Source: Nitrospirota bacterium
GTDB taxonomy: Bacteria > Nitrospirota > Thermodesulfovibrionia > Thermodesulfovibrionales > Dissulfurispiraceae
Direction: 5' to 3'
Length of the DNA stretch: 64,000 nucleotides
Assembly: GCA_016936655.1 (NCBI GenBank)
Contig: JAFGXL010000001.1
Coordinates: forward strand, 28,638 to 92,637
Numbering within the stretch: position 1 is the stretch's first letter; each line of letters begins with the position of its first letter. The notes beneath the pieces were generated by a model. That model made no database searches. It worked only from the letters and a program-made list of their open reading frames with translations, and had not been told where the DNA came from. Shown in pieces: positions 18,090-27,446 of the stretch. Made by a program: the position numbers and the translations under genes.

Positions 18090-19013
18090 TTGTCCATAGT
18101 TTTTTTCGGTACTCCGACATTTGCTCTGAATTCTCTTGAAGCTCTGCTCAAAAATGCAGAGCATATTCCGCTTGTAGTTACTCAGCCTGACAGGCTTGGA
18201 GGCAGAGGTCATAAAGTATTTGTACCTCCAGTAAAGGAATTCAGCGTCTGCCGGGGAATTCCTGTGCTCCAGCCATCCAGTATTCGTGAACAAGGCTTTA
18301 TATCTGAACTGCACCGTATAAAACCTGAGTTTATTGTGGTTGTAGCATATGGAAGGATACTTCCTAAAGAGATACTTGATCTGCCCTCTGGAGGATGTAT
18401 AAATGTGCATGGCTCTCTGTTGCCCAGATATAGGGGCGCTGCTCCTATACAGAGGGCGCTTCTGGCTGGTGACAAGATTACAGGCGTCACCATAATGAAG
18501 ATGGATGAGGGGCTGGACACAGGAGACATAATACTAAAAAAAGAGTTAATTATTGAGCAGAACGATACATCCCAGAGCCTTTTTGAAAAGCTTTCTGTAA
18601 CAGGAGCTGACGCCATTGTTGAGGCTTTAAAAGGTTTGCGTGATGGATTAATGTGGCCTTATCCTCAGTCAGGCGAGCCTTCTTATGCTCCTCCGCTGCG
18701 TAAAGATGAGGGTAAAATAAATTGGAACAGAAGCGCTCAAGAGATATTCAATTTTATAAGAGGGATGCATCCATGGCCTTCTGCCTACACATTTCTGGGC
18801 AATGAACGCATAAAGGTGCTGAAGGCATCCTGTTATAAGGGCGCTGGAGAACCTGGAGTGGTATATGAGTTTTCTGGAGACTCATTGATTGTGGGCACAG
18901 CAGACGGCTTGGTAAAGATAGATGAAGTACAGCCAGCCGGTAAATGCGTTATGAAAGCCAGGGCATTTGCAGCAGGCAGAAGGTTAAGGGAAAAACATGA
19001 TAAATTTGTCTAG
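18090..19013 (+). CDS. fmt: Methionyl-tRNA formyltransferase
   Basis: Formylates initiator Met-tRNA using 10-formyl-THF. The start is TTG at 18090, with GGAG upstream; the protein then opens with SIVFFGTPTFALNSLEAL, exactly the family start. The formyl-transfer motif NVHGSLLPRYRGAAPIQRA is at about 109-127. 307 aa with the C-terminal OB domain is full length. It overlaps the next gene by 17 bases. Confidence 0.96.
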   Translation: MSIVFFGTPTFALNSLEALLKNAEHIPLVVTQPDRLGGRGHKVFVPPVKEFSVCRGIPVLQPSSIREQGFISELHRIKPEFIVVVAYGRILPKEILDLPSGGCINVHGSLLPRYRGAAPIQRALLAGDKITGVTIMKMDEGLDTGDIILKKELIIEQNDTSQSLFEKLSVTGADAIVEALKGLRDGLMWPYPQSGEPSYAPPLRKDEGKINWNRSAQEIFNFIRGMHPWPSAYTFLGNERIKVLKASCYKGAGEPGVVYEFSGDSLIVGTADGLVKIDEVQPAGKCVMKARAFAAGRRLREKHDKFV

Positions 19014-19515
19014 ATTCCTGCTTCTGAAAATCTTCTATCCTCTTCTTGTGGTCTTTAGTACACTGAAAAAAGGGTACAAGGAGCGAATACAAAAATGGAC
19101 TATATCTGCCAATAATAAACTGGTGAGGCTGAGCGGCATAAAAACTAAGAGCATATTGCTGCTTCTGCCGCACTGTTTGCAGATAAGCGACTGCAATGTC
19201 AGGATTACCCATAATATTTACAACTGCAAGCGCTGCGGCAGGTGTGATATAAAGGATCTTATTTCGATTGCAGAGAGCCATAATCTGAATCTTTTTATAG
19301 CGACAGGCGGAACGCTCGCAAGAAAAATTGTTAAGGAAAAAAGGCCTGAAGCCATAGTGGCCGTGGCCTGCGAAAGAGACCTGAGCAGTGGAATAATCGA
19401 CTCTTATCCACTGCCTGTGCTGGGCGTAACAAATGAGAGGCCTTTCGGCCCATGCTTCAATACAAAGGTTGATCTTGGGCAGGTGATAGAGGCGATAGAG
19501 TTTTTTGCGAGGTGA
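18997..19515 (+). CDS. DUF116 family protein
   Basis: 172 aa with a hydrophobic N-terminus and several Cys: LLPHCLQISDC, then CKRCGRCD, and further Cys in VACERDL and FGPCFN. The pattern fits the DUF116 family commonly found beside fmt and suggests a metal or Fe-S site, but no activity is established. It overlaps fmt by 17 bases. Confidence 0.75.
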   Translation: MINLSRFLLLKIFYPLLVVFSTLKKGYKERIQKWTISANNKLVRLSGIKTKSILLLLPHCLQISDCNVRITHNIYNCKRCGRCDIKDLISIAESHNLNLFIATGGTLARKIVKEKRPEAIVAVACERDLSSGIIDSYPLPVLGVTNERPFGPCFNTKVDLGQVIEAIEFFAR

Positions 19516-19522
19516 GCTTTTC

Positions 19523-20875
19523 TTGGACTCCGCAAGAAAAATAGCGCTGAACTGTCTGGACAGGATATTTTCATCCAACCTGCATCCAAAGGATGCACTC
19601 GACAAATTTGGTTCAAATCTCGATCAGAGAGAGAGGTCATTTGCTAAAGAGCTGGTTTATGGAGTTCTTAGGCAGAGGGATTATCTGGATTGGCTGCTCG
19701 ACTTTTTCCTTAAAAAAAGATCAGGACTATCGTTGTCTTCGCTCAATAATTTAAGGTTGGCGCTTTACCAGCTTCGGTTTCTAAGAGTGCCAGACTGGGC
19801 GCTTGTAAATGAGGCTGTAGAGATGGAGAAGGATCTGCGAGGCAGGCCTTCTGTGATAAATGCTGTTCTTCGAAATCTAATCAGGCATGGAAGTCAGATC
19901 AAGGAGCCTGAACAGGATGACAAGGCATCATATATAGCTGTAATCACTTCACATCCCAAATGGCTGGTTCAGAAATGGATAAAAAGATTCGGTTCTGATG
20001 AAGCGATTATGCTCGCAAAGGCAAACAACGAACAGCCTCCTTTATGCATTCGTCTGCCCAAAAGCATGGACAGAAGAAGGGTTGTAACTATTCTCAGCAG
20101 CGAAGGAATTGAAGCACGCGAAACAGAATATTCTCCATCAGGAATAATTCTGGATGATGCTTCACAGTTGAATCTGCAAGAGATATATTCAGAGAGCAAT
20201 ACGGCTGCCGGAGATGAAATTCATAAAATATTAAGAATGTCATCTGTGCAGGATGAGGCATCTCAGCTGATAAGCCTGCTGCTGTCTCCAAAGAAGGGCG
20301 CAAGGGTTCTTGATGCATGTGCAGCGCCGGGTGGCAAGACAATGCATATAGCTGATCTTATGGAAGACAGCGGTGAGATTATTGCTGCTGAATTTGATGA
20401 AAAAAGAATCCCTGCTCTTGAGTCAAATATAAGGAGATTGGGGCTCAGGTCTGTCAGCATAATGCAAGCAGATGCGAGGGATCTTTCAGAAGCCGGATTG
20501 TTTGACTCAATTCTTCTTGATGCCCCGTGCTCAGCAACCGGAGTTGTCAGGCGCAATCCTGATATAAAGTACAGGATAATGAAGTCAGATATTCAGAGGC
20601 TTGCCGCAAGACAGCTTGAGCTTCTTAATGCTGTTTCAGCCTTTGTTAAGCCAAGAGGTAAAATAGTATATTCTGTCTGTTCAGTCCAGCCGGAGGAGGG
20701 CGAGGAAGTTGTTAAGGCTTTTTTACAGAATAATGAAGGTTTTAGTATTATATCTGAAGCCCCGGAGTATATGAGGCAGCTTCAGATATCGGAGGGCGCA
20801 GGAATGTACCGTACATATCCGCACAGGCATTCGATGGATGGCTTTTTTGCAGCGCATATTCAGAGGAGCAGATGA
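19523..20875 (+). CDS. rsmB: 16S rRNA m5C967 methyltransferase
   Basis: An N-terminal NusB-like RNA-binding domain (about 1-125) is followed by a SAM-dependent methyltransferase domain. DACAAPGGKT is the SAM-binding motif; LDAPCSATGVVRRNPD and VYSVCSVQPEEGEEVV hold the two Cys of the m5C mechanism. I prefer the TTG at 19523 because GAGGTG lies upstream; a TTG at 19505 would add six residues. ATGA overlap with the PASTA gene. Confidence 0.94.
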   Translation: MDSARKIALNCLDRIFSSNLHPKDALDKFGSNLDQRERSFAKELVYGVLRQRDYLDWLLDFFLKKRSGLSLSSLNNLRLALYQLRFLRVPDWALVNEAVEMEKDLRGRPSVINAVLRNLIRHGSQIKEPEQDDKASYIAVITSHPKWLVQKWIKRFGSDEAIMLAKANNEQPPLCIRLPKSMDRRRVVTILSSEGIEARETEYSPSGIILDDASQLNLQEIYSESNTAAGDEIHKILRMSSVQDEASQLISLLLSPKKGARVLDACAAPGGKTMHIADLMEDSGEIIAAEFDEKRIPALESNIRRLGLRSVSIMQADARDLSEAGLFDSILLDAPCSATGVVRRNPDIKYRIMKSDIQRLAARQLELLNAVSAFVKPRGKIVYSVCSVQPEEGEEVVKAFLQNNEGFSIISEAPEYMRQLQISEGAGMYRTYPHRHSMDGFFAAHIQRSR

Positions 20876-21417
20876 AGCAGCTTTTAAAAATACCATTATA
20901 CTTATTAGCCCTGATTATTCTCGGCATATTGTCTGGTCACTTCACATTCAAGGCTTTAAGCATGAGTAAGACAACATCTGCTCCTGATCTGCGCGGCAAG
21001 ACAATAGTAGAGGCAAATCAGATAGCAAGAGATCATAACCTGTATATAAGACTTGAGGGCGAAGATTATGACTCCTATATTCCTCATGGATATATTATCA
21101 GACAGGATGTGCCTGCCAAGATTAAGATAAAAGAGGGCAGAGAAATCAAGATTGTTACAAGCAAGGGACCAAGAGTGCAGTATGTTCCGGATATAGTAGG
21201 CCAGCCTCTGGACAGGGCAGAGATCATTCTTCGGGACAGGGGAATAAAGATAACGAGAGTCGTATATACCAGTTCTGAGAAGACTGCAAAAAATGTAATC
21301 CTTGCACAGAGACCTGAACCGAATGAAAAAGGCTGGGATGAGTTTATAGTGCTTGTAAGCTCTGGCGGCTATGGTGAAAAGACAACAGAGCAGGAAACGA
21401 TAAAAGAGAGTATTTAG
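20872..21417 (+). CDS. Membrane-anchored PASTA-domain protein
   Basis: 181 aa: an N-terminal membrane segment (about 4-24) followed by two PASTA repeats, one from about 38 with APDLRGKTIVEANQIARDHN, the second from about 105 with VPDIVGQPLDRAEIILRDRG. There is no kinase or transpeptidase domain. PASTA domains bind muropeptides or uncrosslinked peptidoglycan, so a periplasmic cell-wall role is likely. It is coupled to rsmB by a four-base overlap. Confidence 0.85.
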   Translation: MKQLLKIPLYLLALIILGILSGHFTFKALSMSKTTSAPDLRGKTIVEANQIARDHNLYIRLEGEDYDSYIPHGYIIRQDVPAKIKIKEGREIKIVTSKGPRVQYVPDIVGQPLDRAEIILRDRGIKITRVVYTSSEKTAKNVILAQRPEPNEKGWDEFIVLVSSGGYGEKTTEQETIKESI

Positions 21418-21446
21418 CATAAAGAATAATTCTGACAGGAGATTTT

Positions 21447-22106
21447 ATGGTTAAAATAGCGCCTTCAATTCTTTCTGCTGACTTTATGAGGCTTGGTGAA
21501 GAGATAAGCGCTGCTCAATCAGCAGGAGCTGACCTTCTGCATCTGGACATAATGGATGGTCACTTTGTGCCTAATATAACCATAGGCCCTGCTGTTGTAG
21601 AGGCGATCAGAAGGCAGACCACAATGCCTCTTGATGTGCATCTTATGATTTCTGATCCTGACAAATATCTGGATGCCTTTATAAAAGCAGGAGCAGAGTA
21701 TCTTACAGTTCATGTAGAGGCTTGTGTGCATTTGCACAGGACTCTTTCAGCTATAAGGAGCAATGGCATAAAGGCTTGTGTTTCACTTAATCCTGCTACT
21801 CCGGTAAATACTCTTGAATCCTGCATATCGGATGTTGATATGGTGCTGCTGATGTCAGTTAATCCGGGATTTGGCGGACAGGAATTTATCCCTTCTGTGC
21901 TGGATAAGACTCGTCAGCTAAAAAAGATGATAAAGGGAAGAGGTTTAAATACTCTGATAGAGGTTGATGGAGGAGTGAAGCTGGACAACGCAAGGGAGGT
22001 AGCTTCAGCAGGAGCTGATATCCTTGTAATGGGCTCAGCATTCTTCAAGTCAGATGACTACAGCAGCTTTATCAAAAGGGCAAGAGCTTTTCTTGCAGGG
22101 ATCTAA
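21447..22106 (+). CDS. rpe: Ribulose-phosphate 3-epimerase
   Basis: TIM-barrel enzyme interconverting ribulose-5-P and xylulose-5-P. It has APSILSADFMRLGEEI, HLDIMDGHFVPNITIGP (metal His/Asp), DVHLMISDPD, MSVNPGFGGQ and EVDGGV, all in family order. 219 aa is normal. CAGGAGA precedes the ATG. Confidence 0.97.
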   Translation: MVKIAPSILSADFMRLGEEISAAQSAGADLLHLDIMDGHFVPNITIGPAVVEAIRRQTTMPLDVHLMISDPDKYLDAFIKAGAEYLTVHVEACVHLHRTLSAIRSNGIKACVSLNPATPVNTLESCISDVDMVLLMSVNPGFGGQEFIPSVLDKTRQLKKMIKGRGLNTLIEVDGGVKLDNAREVASAGADILVMGSAFFKSDDYSSFIKRARAFLAGI

Positions 22107-22121
22107 AAACAGGAGAGTATT

Positions 22122-23219
22122 ATGAATACCCATGAAAAATTTTTGCATACTATGGCTGAGGCTGAGCGTTTAAGGAAGTCATCTGCGTATAGAGAATCGT
22201 TGTCACTCTTCAAAAAAGCACTTTCCATATGCAGAAAGAGCAATGACCTACAGGGCATTATTGATGCTCTTATAGCTATAGGCGATGTAAAAAGGGTTAT
22301 GGGTCAGTTTGATTCAGCTATTGATCATTATGCTGATGCAATGGAAATATCGGATGCGCTTTCAGACGACCTGTCTACTGCCGACAGCATGACAGGTATG
22401 GCGCTAGCGCTGAGGGCTATAGGCCGCTGGAAAGAGGCTATAGAGCTCTGCGCAGATGCCAGAAAGATCTATCATCCTGCATGCGATGAAAAAGCTGTTG
22501 CATTTTCGATATGGGCAGAGGCAGGGGCTCTCAGATTTGGAGGCAGAATAAGCAAGGCTATAGAAAAATTTGAGAATGCTAAAAAAATGTTTGAGGCGAA
22601 CGGCTACAAACAGGGTGTAGCATTTTCATTATGCGGACTTGGCGGCGCCAGCAGAGTTGCAGGAAGATTTGACGATTCTATGGCATTTTACAAGGAAGCA
22701 AACAAAATGTTCAAAAAGATGCGCGACAAGTTCGGCACAGCATACTCATACTGCGGCATAGGCAATGCCCATAGGATGAAGCACAGGTACAGCGATGCTA
22801 TGGCATCCTTCAGCATGGCAGCCCGTCTTTATGAAGAGATAGAGGATATTGTCAGCTACTCTTACACTATATGGAGCGTAGCAAATGTACATATGATGAA
22901 AAATGAGCTATTGAGCGCCAGAAAACATCTTCAGCGCGCAAAGAAGAATTTCACCAAGACAAAAGACCCCAGAGGTCTTATATACTGCGAACTTTCATAC
23001 GGCGAGATCGCTTTTATGCAGGACCGAATTCAGGAAGCGCAAACGAGATTTATATCAGCATTGCATAGCGCTAAGGAAAATGACTTTGCTCTGGAGGCAT
23101 GCCATGCGCAGAGTCTGCTAACTATAGCAGGTCTCAAAAAAGGCAGAGCTGCTGCATCATGCTACACTAAAATCGGTTCTGATCTGGATATAAAGAGGAT
23201 ACCGTCAAATCTGCCATGA
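22122..23219 (+). CDS. TPR-repeat protein
   Basis: 365 aa built of about eight tetratricopeptide-like helix pairs starting near residue 20, each about 40 residues with the alternating G/A pattern (for example GMALALRAIGRWKEAIELC). No signal peptide and no catalytic domain. It is probably a cytoplasmic scaffold. The stop overlaps the pgsA start by four bases. Confidence 0.8.
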   Translation: MNTHEKFLHTMAEAERLRKSSAYRESLSLFKKALSICRKSNDLQGIIDALIAIGDVKRVMGQFDSAIDHYADAMEISDALSDDLSTADSMTGMALALRAIGRWKEAIELCADARKIYHPACDEKAVAFSIWAEAGALRFGGRISKAIEKFENAKKMFEANGYKQGVAFSLCGLGGASRVAGRFDDSMAFYKEANKMFKKMRDKFGTAYSYCGIGNAHRMKHRYSDAMASFSMAARLYEEIEDIVSYSYTIWSVANVHMMKNELLSARKHLQRAKKNFTKTKDPRGLIYCELSYGEIAFMQDRIQEAQTRFISALHSAKENDFALEACHAQSLLTIAGLKKGRAAASCYTKIGSDLDIKRIPSNLP

Positions 23220-23755
23220 AGGTATGGACACTGCCTAACGCAATAACGATCTTCAGGATTGTAATAATTCCTGTATTTGTAATAATGCTCGTCTATTCAA
23301 AGTACAGCAGCGCGCTGTTTTTCTTTGTGCTTGCAGGGCTGAGCGATCTTTTTGACGGACTGCTTGCGAGGATAAAGGGACAGGGAAGCGAGCTTGGCGC
23401 CTTTCTGGATCCACTTGCTGACAAGCTGCTGCTTCTAACATCGCTAATAATATTCACTATATACGGCTGGATACCTATATGGTTCACTATTGTACTTATG
23501 AGCAGAGACCTTATTGTCGTTATAGGCTGGGGGCTTGTATCAATACTCTACCGCAGGACCAGCGTTAGGCCTTCATTTGTAGGAAAGGCAGCGATAGCAT
23601 CGCAGATAATTCTGGTAGCCTATGTGCTTCTAGAGTTGAATATGCCTACACTGCCTGCTGTTGGCGCTCCTACATTTATTCTTGTTGCGCTTCTTACGGC
23701 AGTATCGGGATTGCAGTATATTTACAGGGAGTTGAGCAATGCAGGCCAAAAGTAA
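23216..23755 (+). CDS. pgsA: CDP-diacylglycerol-glycerol-3-phosphate 3-phosphatidyltransferase
   Basis: Integral membrane enzyme of phosphatidylglycerol synthesis. The CDP-alcohol phosphotransferase motif is complete: DLFDGLLARIKG then LGAFLDPLADKL (about 43-72). 179 aa with about five membrane segments. PgsA specificity is assigned from length and opening sequence; related CDP-alcohol transferases cannot be fully excluded. It overlaps the next gene by 17 bases. Confidence 0.9.
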   Translation: MKVWTLPNAITIFRIVIIPVFVIMLVYSKYSSALFFFVLAGLSDLFDGLLARIKGQGSELGAFLDPLADKLLLLTSLIIFTIYGWIPIWFTIVLMSRDLIVVIGWGLVSILYRRTSVRPSFVGKAAIASQIILVAYVLLELNMPTLPAVGAPTFILVALLTAVSGLQYIYRELSNAGQK

Positions 23756-25043
23756 CAGCAGCGTAGAGATTGATGAGGTTTTTGAGAACGGCCCCGCACA
23801 TCATGCAGGTGTTATGCCTGGAGACAGGATAATAGAGATCAACGGCAACAGGATCAGGGATGTCATAGATCTAATGTATTATGGCAATGATGAGAGTGTT
23901 GAGCTGAAGATAAAGCGCGGATCTGATAAAAAAGTGCTCAGCCTCCAGATAGATGAGCATGAATGCGGCAATATCGGTGTTTCACTAAAACCACTCGCTA
24001 TAAAAACATGCAGGAACAACTGCATATTCTGTTTTGTCTCTCAGCTGCCCCAAGGCCTCAGAAGGTCTCTTTATGTAAAAGATGAAGACTACAGAATGTC
24101 TTTTTTATACGGCAACTATATAACGCTCACAAATTTATCAGAAACAGAAAAAAAGCGCATCGTTGAACAGCGGCTCAGCCCGCTCTACATATCAGTACAT
24201 GCAACAGATATGTATGTCAGAAATAAGATGCTCGGCAATGCGAAGGCAGCTGATGTGCTTAAAGAGATTAAATTCTTTGCTCGTCACAAGATAAGGATGC
24301 ATACGCAGGTAGTGCTATGCCCGGGGTATAATGACGGCAGGATATTACAGAAGACTATATCCGATCTTTACAAAATGTATCCTTACATTATGTCGATTGC
24401 TGTTGTGCCGGTTGGGATGACTGCCCACAGGAAAAAGCCGCTTAGGCCTGTGGAAAAGGACGATGCGCAGGCAGCTCTTGATATCATAAATAGGTTTCAG
24501 CAGCGCTTTAGGCGCAAGCATGGAGAGCATATTGTATTTGGCGCTGATGAGCTTTATGTAAAAGCATGTCAGCCGATCCCTCCTCTGAAGGACTATGATG
24601 AGCTTCACCAGATAGAAAATGGTGTTGGTCTTGTGGCTAAATTTATCAGCCAGACCAAAAAGCTTAAGATACCGGAGGCAAGTTCTGACAAACACTATAT
24701 TGCTGTAACGGGCGTATCGTTCTATCCTTTTCTTAATAGATTTTGCGACCGGATAAAAAAGCAGGGATTTAATCTGGATGTTGTAGCTGCTGAGAATTCC
24801 CTGTTCGGAAAGAGCGTAACAGTGACCGGGCTTTTGACAGGCCGCGATATCATACGCGCACTATCAGGAAATGTTTCAAAATCAGATACAGTGATAATTC
24901 CTAACATTATGCTGAGGGAAGGCGACAGTATATTTCTTGATGACCTTTCTGTTGAAGATGTTGGAGAGATGCTCGGAGTAAAGATGGCTGTGGTAGAGTC
25001 AGGGTCAGAGGCGCTTGTAGATCTTCTTTCCAAGAAAAAATGA
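23739..25043 (+). CDS. DUF512 radical-SAM-like protein with N-terminal PDZ domain
   Basis: 434 aa. Residues about 8-70 form a PDZ-like domain with AGVMPGDRIIEINGNRI. A CxxxCxxC cluster motif (CRNNCIFC, about 91-98) starts a radical-SAM-type barrel, followed by the family stretch FLYGNYITLTNL. The C-terminal DUF512 domain contains VTGVSFYPFLNRF and NSLFGKSVTVTGLLTG. Function is unknown, although homologues are widespread. Confidence 0.85.
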   Translation: MQAKSNSSVEIDEVFENGPAHHAGVMPGDRIIEINGNRIRDVIDLMYYGNDESVELKIKRGSDKKVLSLQIDEHECGNIGVSLKPLAIKTCRNNCIFCFVSQLPQGLRRSLYVKDEDYRMSFLYGNYITLTNLSETEKKRIVEQRLSPLYISVHATDMYVRNKMLGNAKAADVLKEIKFFARHKIRMHTQVVLCPGYNDGRILQKTISDLYKMYPYIMSIAVVPVGMTAHRKKPLRPVEKDDAQAALDIINRFQQRFRRKHGEHIVFGADELYVKACQPIPPLKDYDELHQIENGVGLVAKFISQTKKLKIPEASSDKHYIAVTGVSFYPFLNRFCDRIKKQGFNLDVVAAENSLFGKSVTVTGLLTGRDIIRALSGNVSKSDTVIIPNIMLREGDSIFLDDLSVEDVGEMLGVKMAVVESGSEALVDLLSKKK

Positions 25044-25068
25044 GGCGATGCTCTGGCGCAGCGCCTCA
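25035..25068 (-). terminator. Rho-independent terminator of the sigma factor gene
   Basis: On the minus strand a stem of TGAGGCG/CGCCTCA (25068-25062 with 25047-25041), with further pairing inside the loop, is followed by six T (25040-25035). It overlaps the last codons of the convergent DUF512 gene. Confidence 0.7.
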
Positions 25069-25101
25069 TAAACCGGATTTCTTCTTTAATTAAAAGTTGA
25101 T

Positions 25102-26631
25102 TTACGCATATTGCAGAAAAGACTTCAGGGCTGTTGATCCCTGAAGCTTCTTGATAGCCTTTTGCTCTATCTGTCGGACTCTTTCTCTAGTAACCTCCAT
25201 CTCTGCTCCAAGCTGCTCCAGTGTAGATGGGTTGTCGCCTAAAAGTCCGAATCTGCGCTCCAGTATCATCATCTCTTTAGGGTCTAGATTTCTTAGTTCC
25301 GCTTTTAGTGTAACTTTTAGGTCAGAGCTTACAATCTCGTCAAATGGCGACGGCCTGGATGTGTCGCTGATAAAATCCTCGAGGCTCGCAAGTTCTTCTT
25401 CTCTAAGAGGACTCTCTATAGACATTGGCTCTTTTGATATTTTCATTATATTGTTTATTTTTTTGAGAGGTATGTTGAGCCGCTTTGCTATTTCATCAGC
25501 TGTAGGTTCGCAGCTGCTGCTCTGTGCGATCTCTCTGCTTATCCTGGATATCCTGTTCATCAGCTCCAGAGTATGAATAGGTATGCGTATGGTCCTGGAC
25601 TGTTCTGAAAGAGCTCGTTTTATAGTCTGCCTTATCCACCATGTGGCATATGTACTGAATTTGAATCCGCGTTTATATTCAAACTTGTCGACAGCCCGCA
25701 TAAGACCTATATTGCCTTCCTGAAGCAGGTCAGAGAAGCTGGCTCCTTTGCCTATGTAACGCTTGGCTATCCCGATTACAAGCCGCAAATTCGCCTGTAT
25801 CATCTCATCCTTTGCACTTCTTATTTGTGTTCTTGTTATATCAAAATGCTCTGTCACATTTAACAGCTTGTCTGAGCATATTCCGATTTTTTTCTCTATT
25901 TCTCTGATCTCTTTGGCAAGCTCAGAGCTCTTCTGCTCAAGTGATCTTTTGTCTCTCTTTTTTTCTGCACCAAACAGCCTGCACTGTTTTGGTTTTGTGC
26001 TTCTCTTTAACACCTTTTCATGTTTTTGTCTCAGTTCTTTTATCCTGAGAGCAATTTCTGAAAGCTCATCACAAAGCCTGAATATAAATTCTTCACGGAG
26101 CTTGAGCTTCTTTATTTTCTGTATCAATGCGTCATATGATGCAGAGCGCCTTGTTTCATTAGCCGGAATTTTGGCTGATGATATGTATTTTTTGAGAGCT
26201 TCTATTTTTTTGAGAAATTCCCTTTTCTCTTTAGCTAATCCATCATCAACATGCCCGTCATTTTGAGCGACATCCCAGAAAGCTGTCTCTCCTTGTCTTA
26301 TAGCCTCAGCTGACTCAAACAGCCGGTTTCTGGAGTATTTCAGTTCAAAGAGCTGCGTCAGGAGAGTATCTCTGCTGCTCTCAATTTTTTTAGCCAGAGT
26401 CACCTCACTTGATTTGGACAGAAGAGGGATGCAGCCTATCTCTTTGAGATAGACTTTTATAGGCTCATACTCGCCCTCTACTGCAGATTTCTTATGTTCG
26501 TGTTCATCTTCATATTCTGGAGGGCTCTGCCACCCATCTTCATGGTTTGTGCAGGATGTTGGCTTTTCGTGATAGATATCTTCGCTTGATAAGGCTGCTA
26601 AATAGTTGATTGAGCTGCTGTTTCTTTTCAT
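25102..26631 (-). CDS. rpoD: RNA polymerase sigma-70 family factor (RpoD-like)
   Basis: Regions 1.2 to 4.2 are present: [14 protein letters not shown] (1.2), a long charged non-conserved insertion, then [17 protein letters not shown] and [39 protein letters not shown] (2.x), [13 protein letters not shown] (3.0), [10 protein letters not shown] and [18 protein letters not shown] (4.2). The start is the ATG at 26631, which has GGAGGG upstream; an ATG five codons earlier has none. At 509 aa it is shorter than many RpoD proteins and region 1.1 looks reduced, so an RpoD paralogue or RpoS-like factor is possible. Confidence 0.85.
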   Translation of the reverse strand: MKRNSSSINYLAALSSEDIYHEKPTSCTNHEDGWQSPPEYEDEHEHKKSAVEGEYEPIKVYLKEIGCIPLLSKSSEVTLAKKIESSRDTLLTQLFELKYSRNRLFESAEAIRQGETAFWDVAQNDGHVDDGLAKEKREFLKKIEALKKYISSAKIPANETRRSASYDALIQKIKKLKLREEFIFRLCDELSEIALRIKELRQKHEKVLKRSTKPKQCRLFGAEKKRDKRSLEQKSSELAKEIREIEKKIGICSDKLLNVTEHFDITRTQIRSAKDEMIQANLRLVIGIAKRYIGKGASFSDLLQEGNIGLMRAVDKFEYKRGFKFSTYATWWIRQTIKRALSEQSRTIRIPIHTLELMNRISRISREIAQSSSCEPTADEIAKRLNIPLKKINNIMKISKEPMSIESPLREEELASLEDFISDTSRPSPFDEIVSSDLKVTLKAELRNLDPKEMMILERRFGLLGDNPSTLEQLGAEMEVTRERVRQIEQKAIKKLQGSTALKSFLQYA

Positions 26632-26768
26632 ATGCCCTCCAATCAATAAAATACTGCTCAGGTAACTTGCTGTTTTTTAACAGTTTGACGAGCTTGCAGA
26701 TTGAATCGGCCGCATATGCAGCAATCGGACTTATCTAAATTCTATGCGAATGCAGGGTCTCAAAATAT

Positions 26769-26808
26769 AGGAAGCTTCCTCTATTTTTTGTAAGAATTTG
26801 TCCTACAA
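26769..26808. promoter_or_regulatory. Two inverted repeats between sigma factor and response regulator genes
   Basis: A perfect 12-bp palindrome AGGAAGCTTCCT at 26769-26780, with flanking A/T-rich arms, is followed by TTTGTA (26786-26791) and TACAAA (26803-26808). These lie after the response-regulator stop and before the sigma gene. They could be a weak terminator or binding sites for a dimeric regulator. Confidence 0.35.
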
Positions 26809-26816
26809 AGGCTGGA

Positions 26817-27446
26817 TCAGCTGAGTTTGTTGTTTATTACATATCTGGTTATTTCTGAATTGTTTTTCATGTTCATCTTCTCGAGTATTCTGGCGCGGTA
26901 GGTGCTTATTGTTTTTACGCTCAGAAACAGTTTTTGGGATATCTCGGTAGCTGTTATACCTGAAGCTATCATGAGCATAACCTGGTATTCTCGGTCAGAC
27001 AAAGAGTCATGCAAAGGCTTTTCAATGTTTTTTTCAAAATAGTAAGCGAGTTTTTCAGCCAAGGTAGGGCTTATATATTTGCTTCCCCCGGCAACTTTTC
27101 TTATAGCCTTTACCAGCTCTGAAGGAGCGCTTTCTTTAGTCAGGTAGCCTGATGCCCCAGACTTTAAAAGCCTGATTGCATACTGATCTTCTGGATACAT
27201 ACTTAGTATTAGCACGGGAAGCTTTGGTTTTAGCAGCCGGATATCTTTCATAACATCCATGCCTGATTTGCCCGGCATGGATATATCGAGCAGCACAACA
27301 TCAAAGCAGCCTGCAGCAATCTGCTGAAGTGCCTCTTCCCCGTTTGATGCTTCTGCTGATACAGTAATGTCCTGGGTGTCTGCAATGATCTGCTTTATTC
27401 CCCTGCGGAGTATTGTATGGTCATCAGCCACTAAAATTTTTATCAT
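26817..27446 (-). CDS. NarL/FixJ-type response regulator
   Basis: An N-terminal receiver domain (about 1-120) has the acidic pair in VADDHT, phospho-acceptor Asp in VVLLDISMPG (about 54), and Lys in YLTKESAP. The C-terminal LuxR-type helix-turn-helix (about 143-205) holds LSDREYQVMLMIASG and KTISTYRARILEKM. 209 aa. It overlaps the kinase gene by four bases and is its obvious cognate partner. Target genes are unknown. Confidence 0.93.
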   Translation of the reverse strand: MIKILVADDHTILRRGIKQIIADTQDITVSAEASNGEEALQQIAAGCFDVVLLDISMPGKSGMDVMKDIRLLKPKLPVLILSMYPEDQYAIRLLKSGASGYLTKESAPSELVKAIRKVAGGSKYISPTLAEKLAYYFEKNIEKPLHDSLSDREYQVMLMIASGITATEISQKLFLSVKTISTYRARILEKMNMKNNSEITRYVINNKLS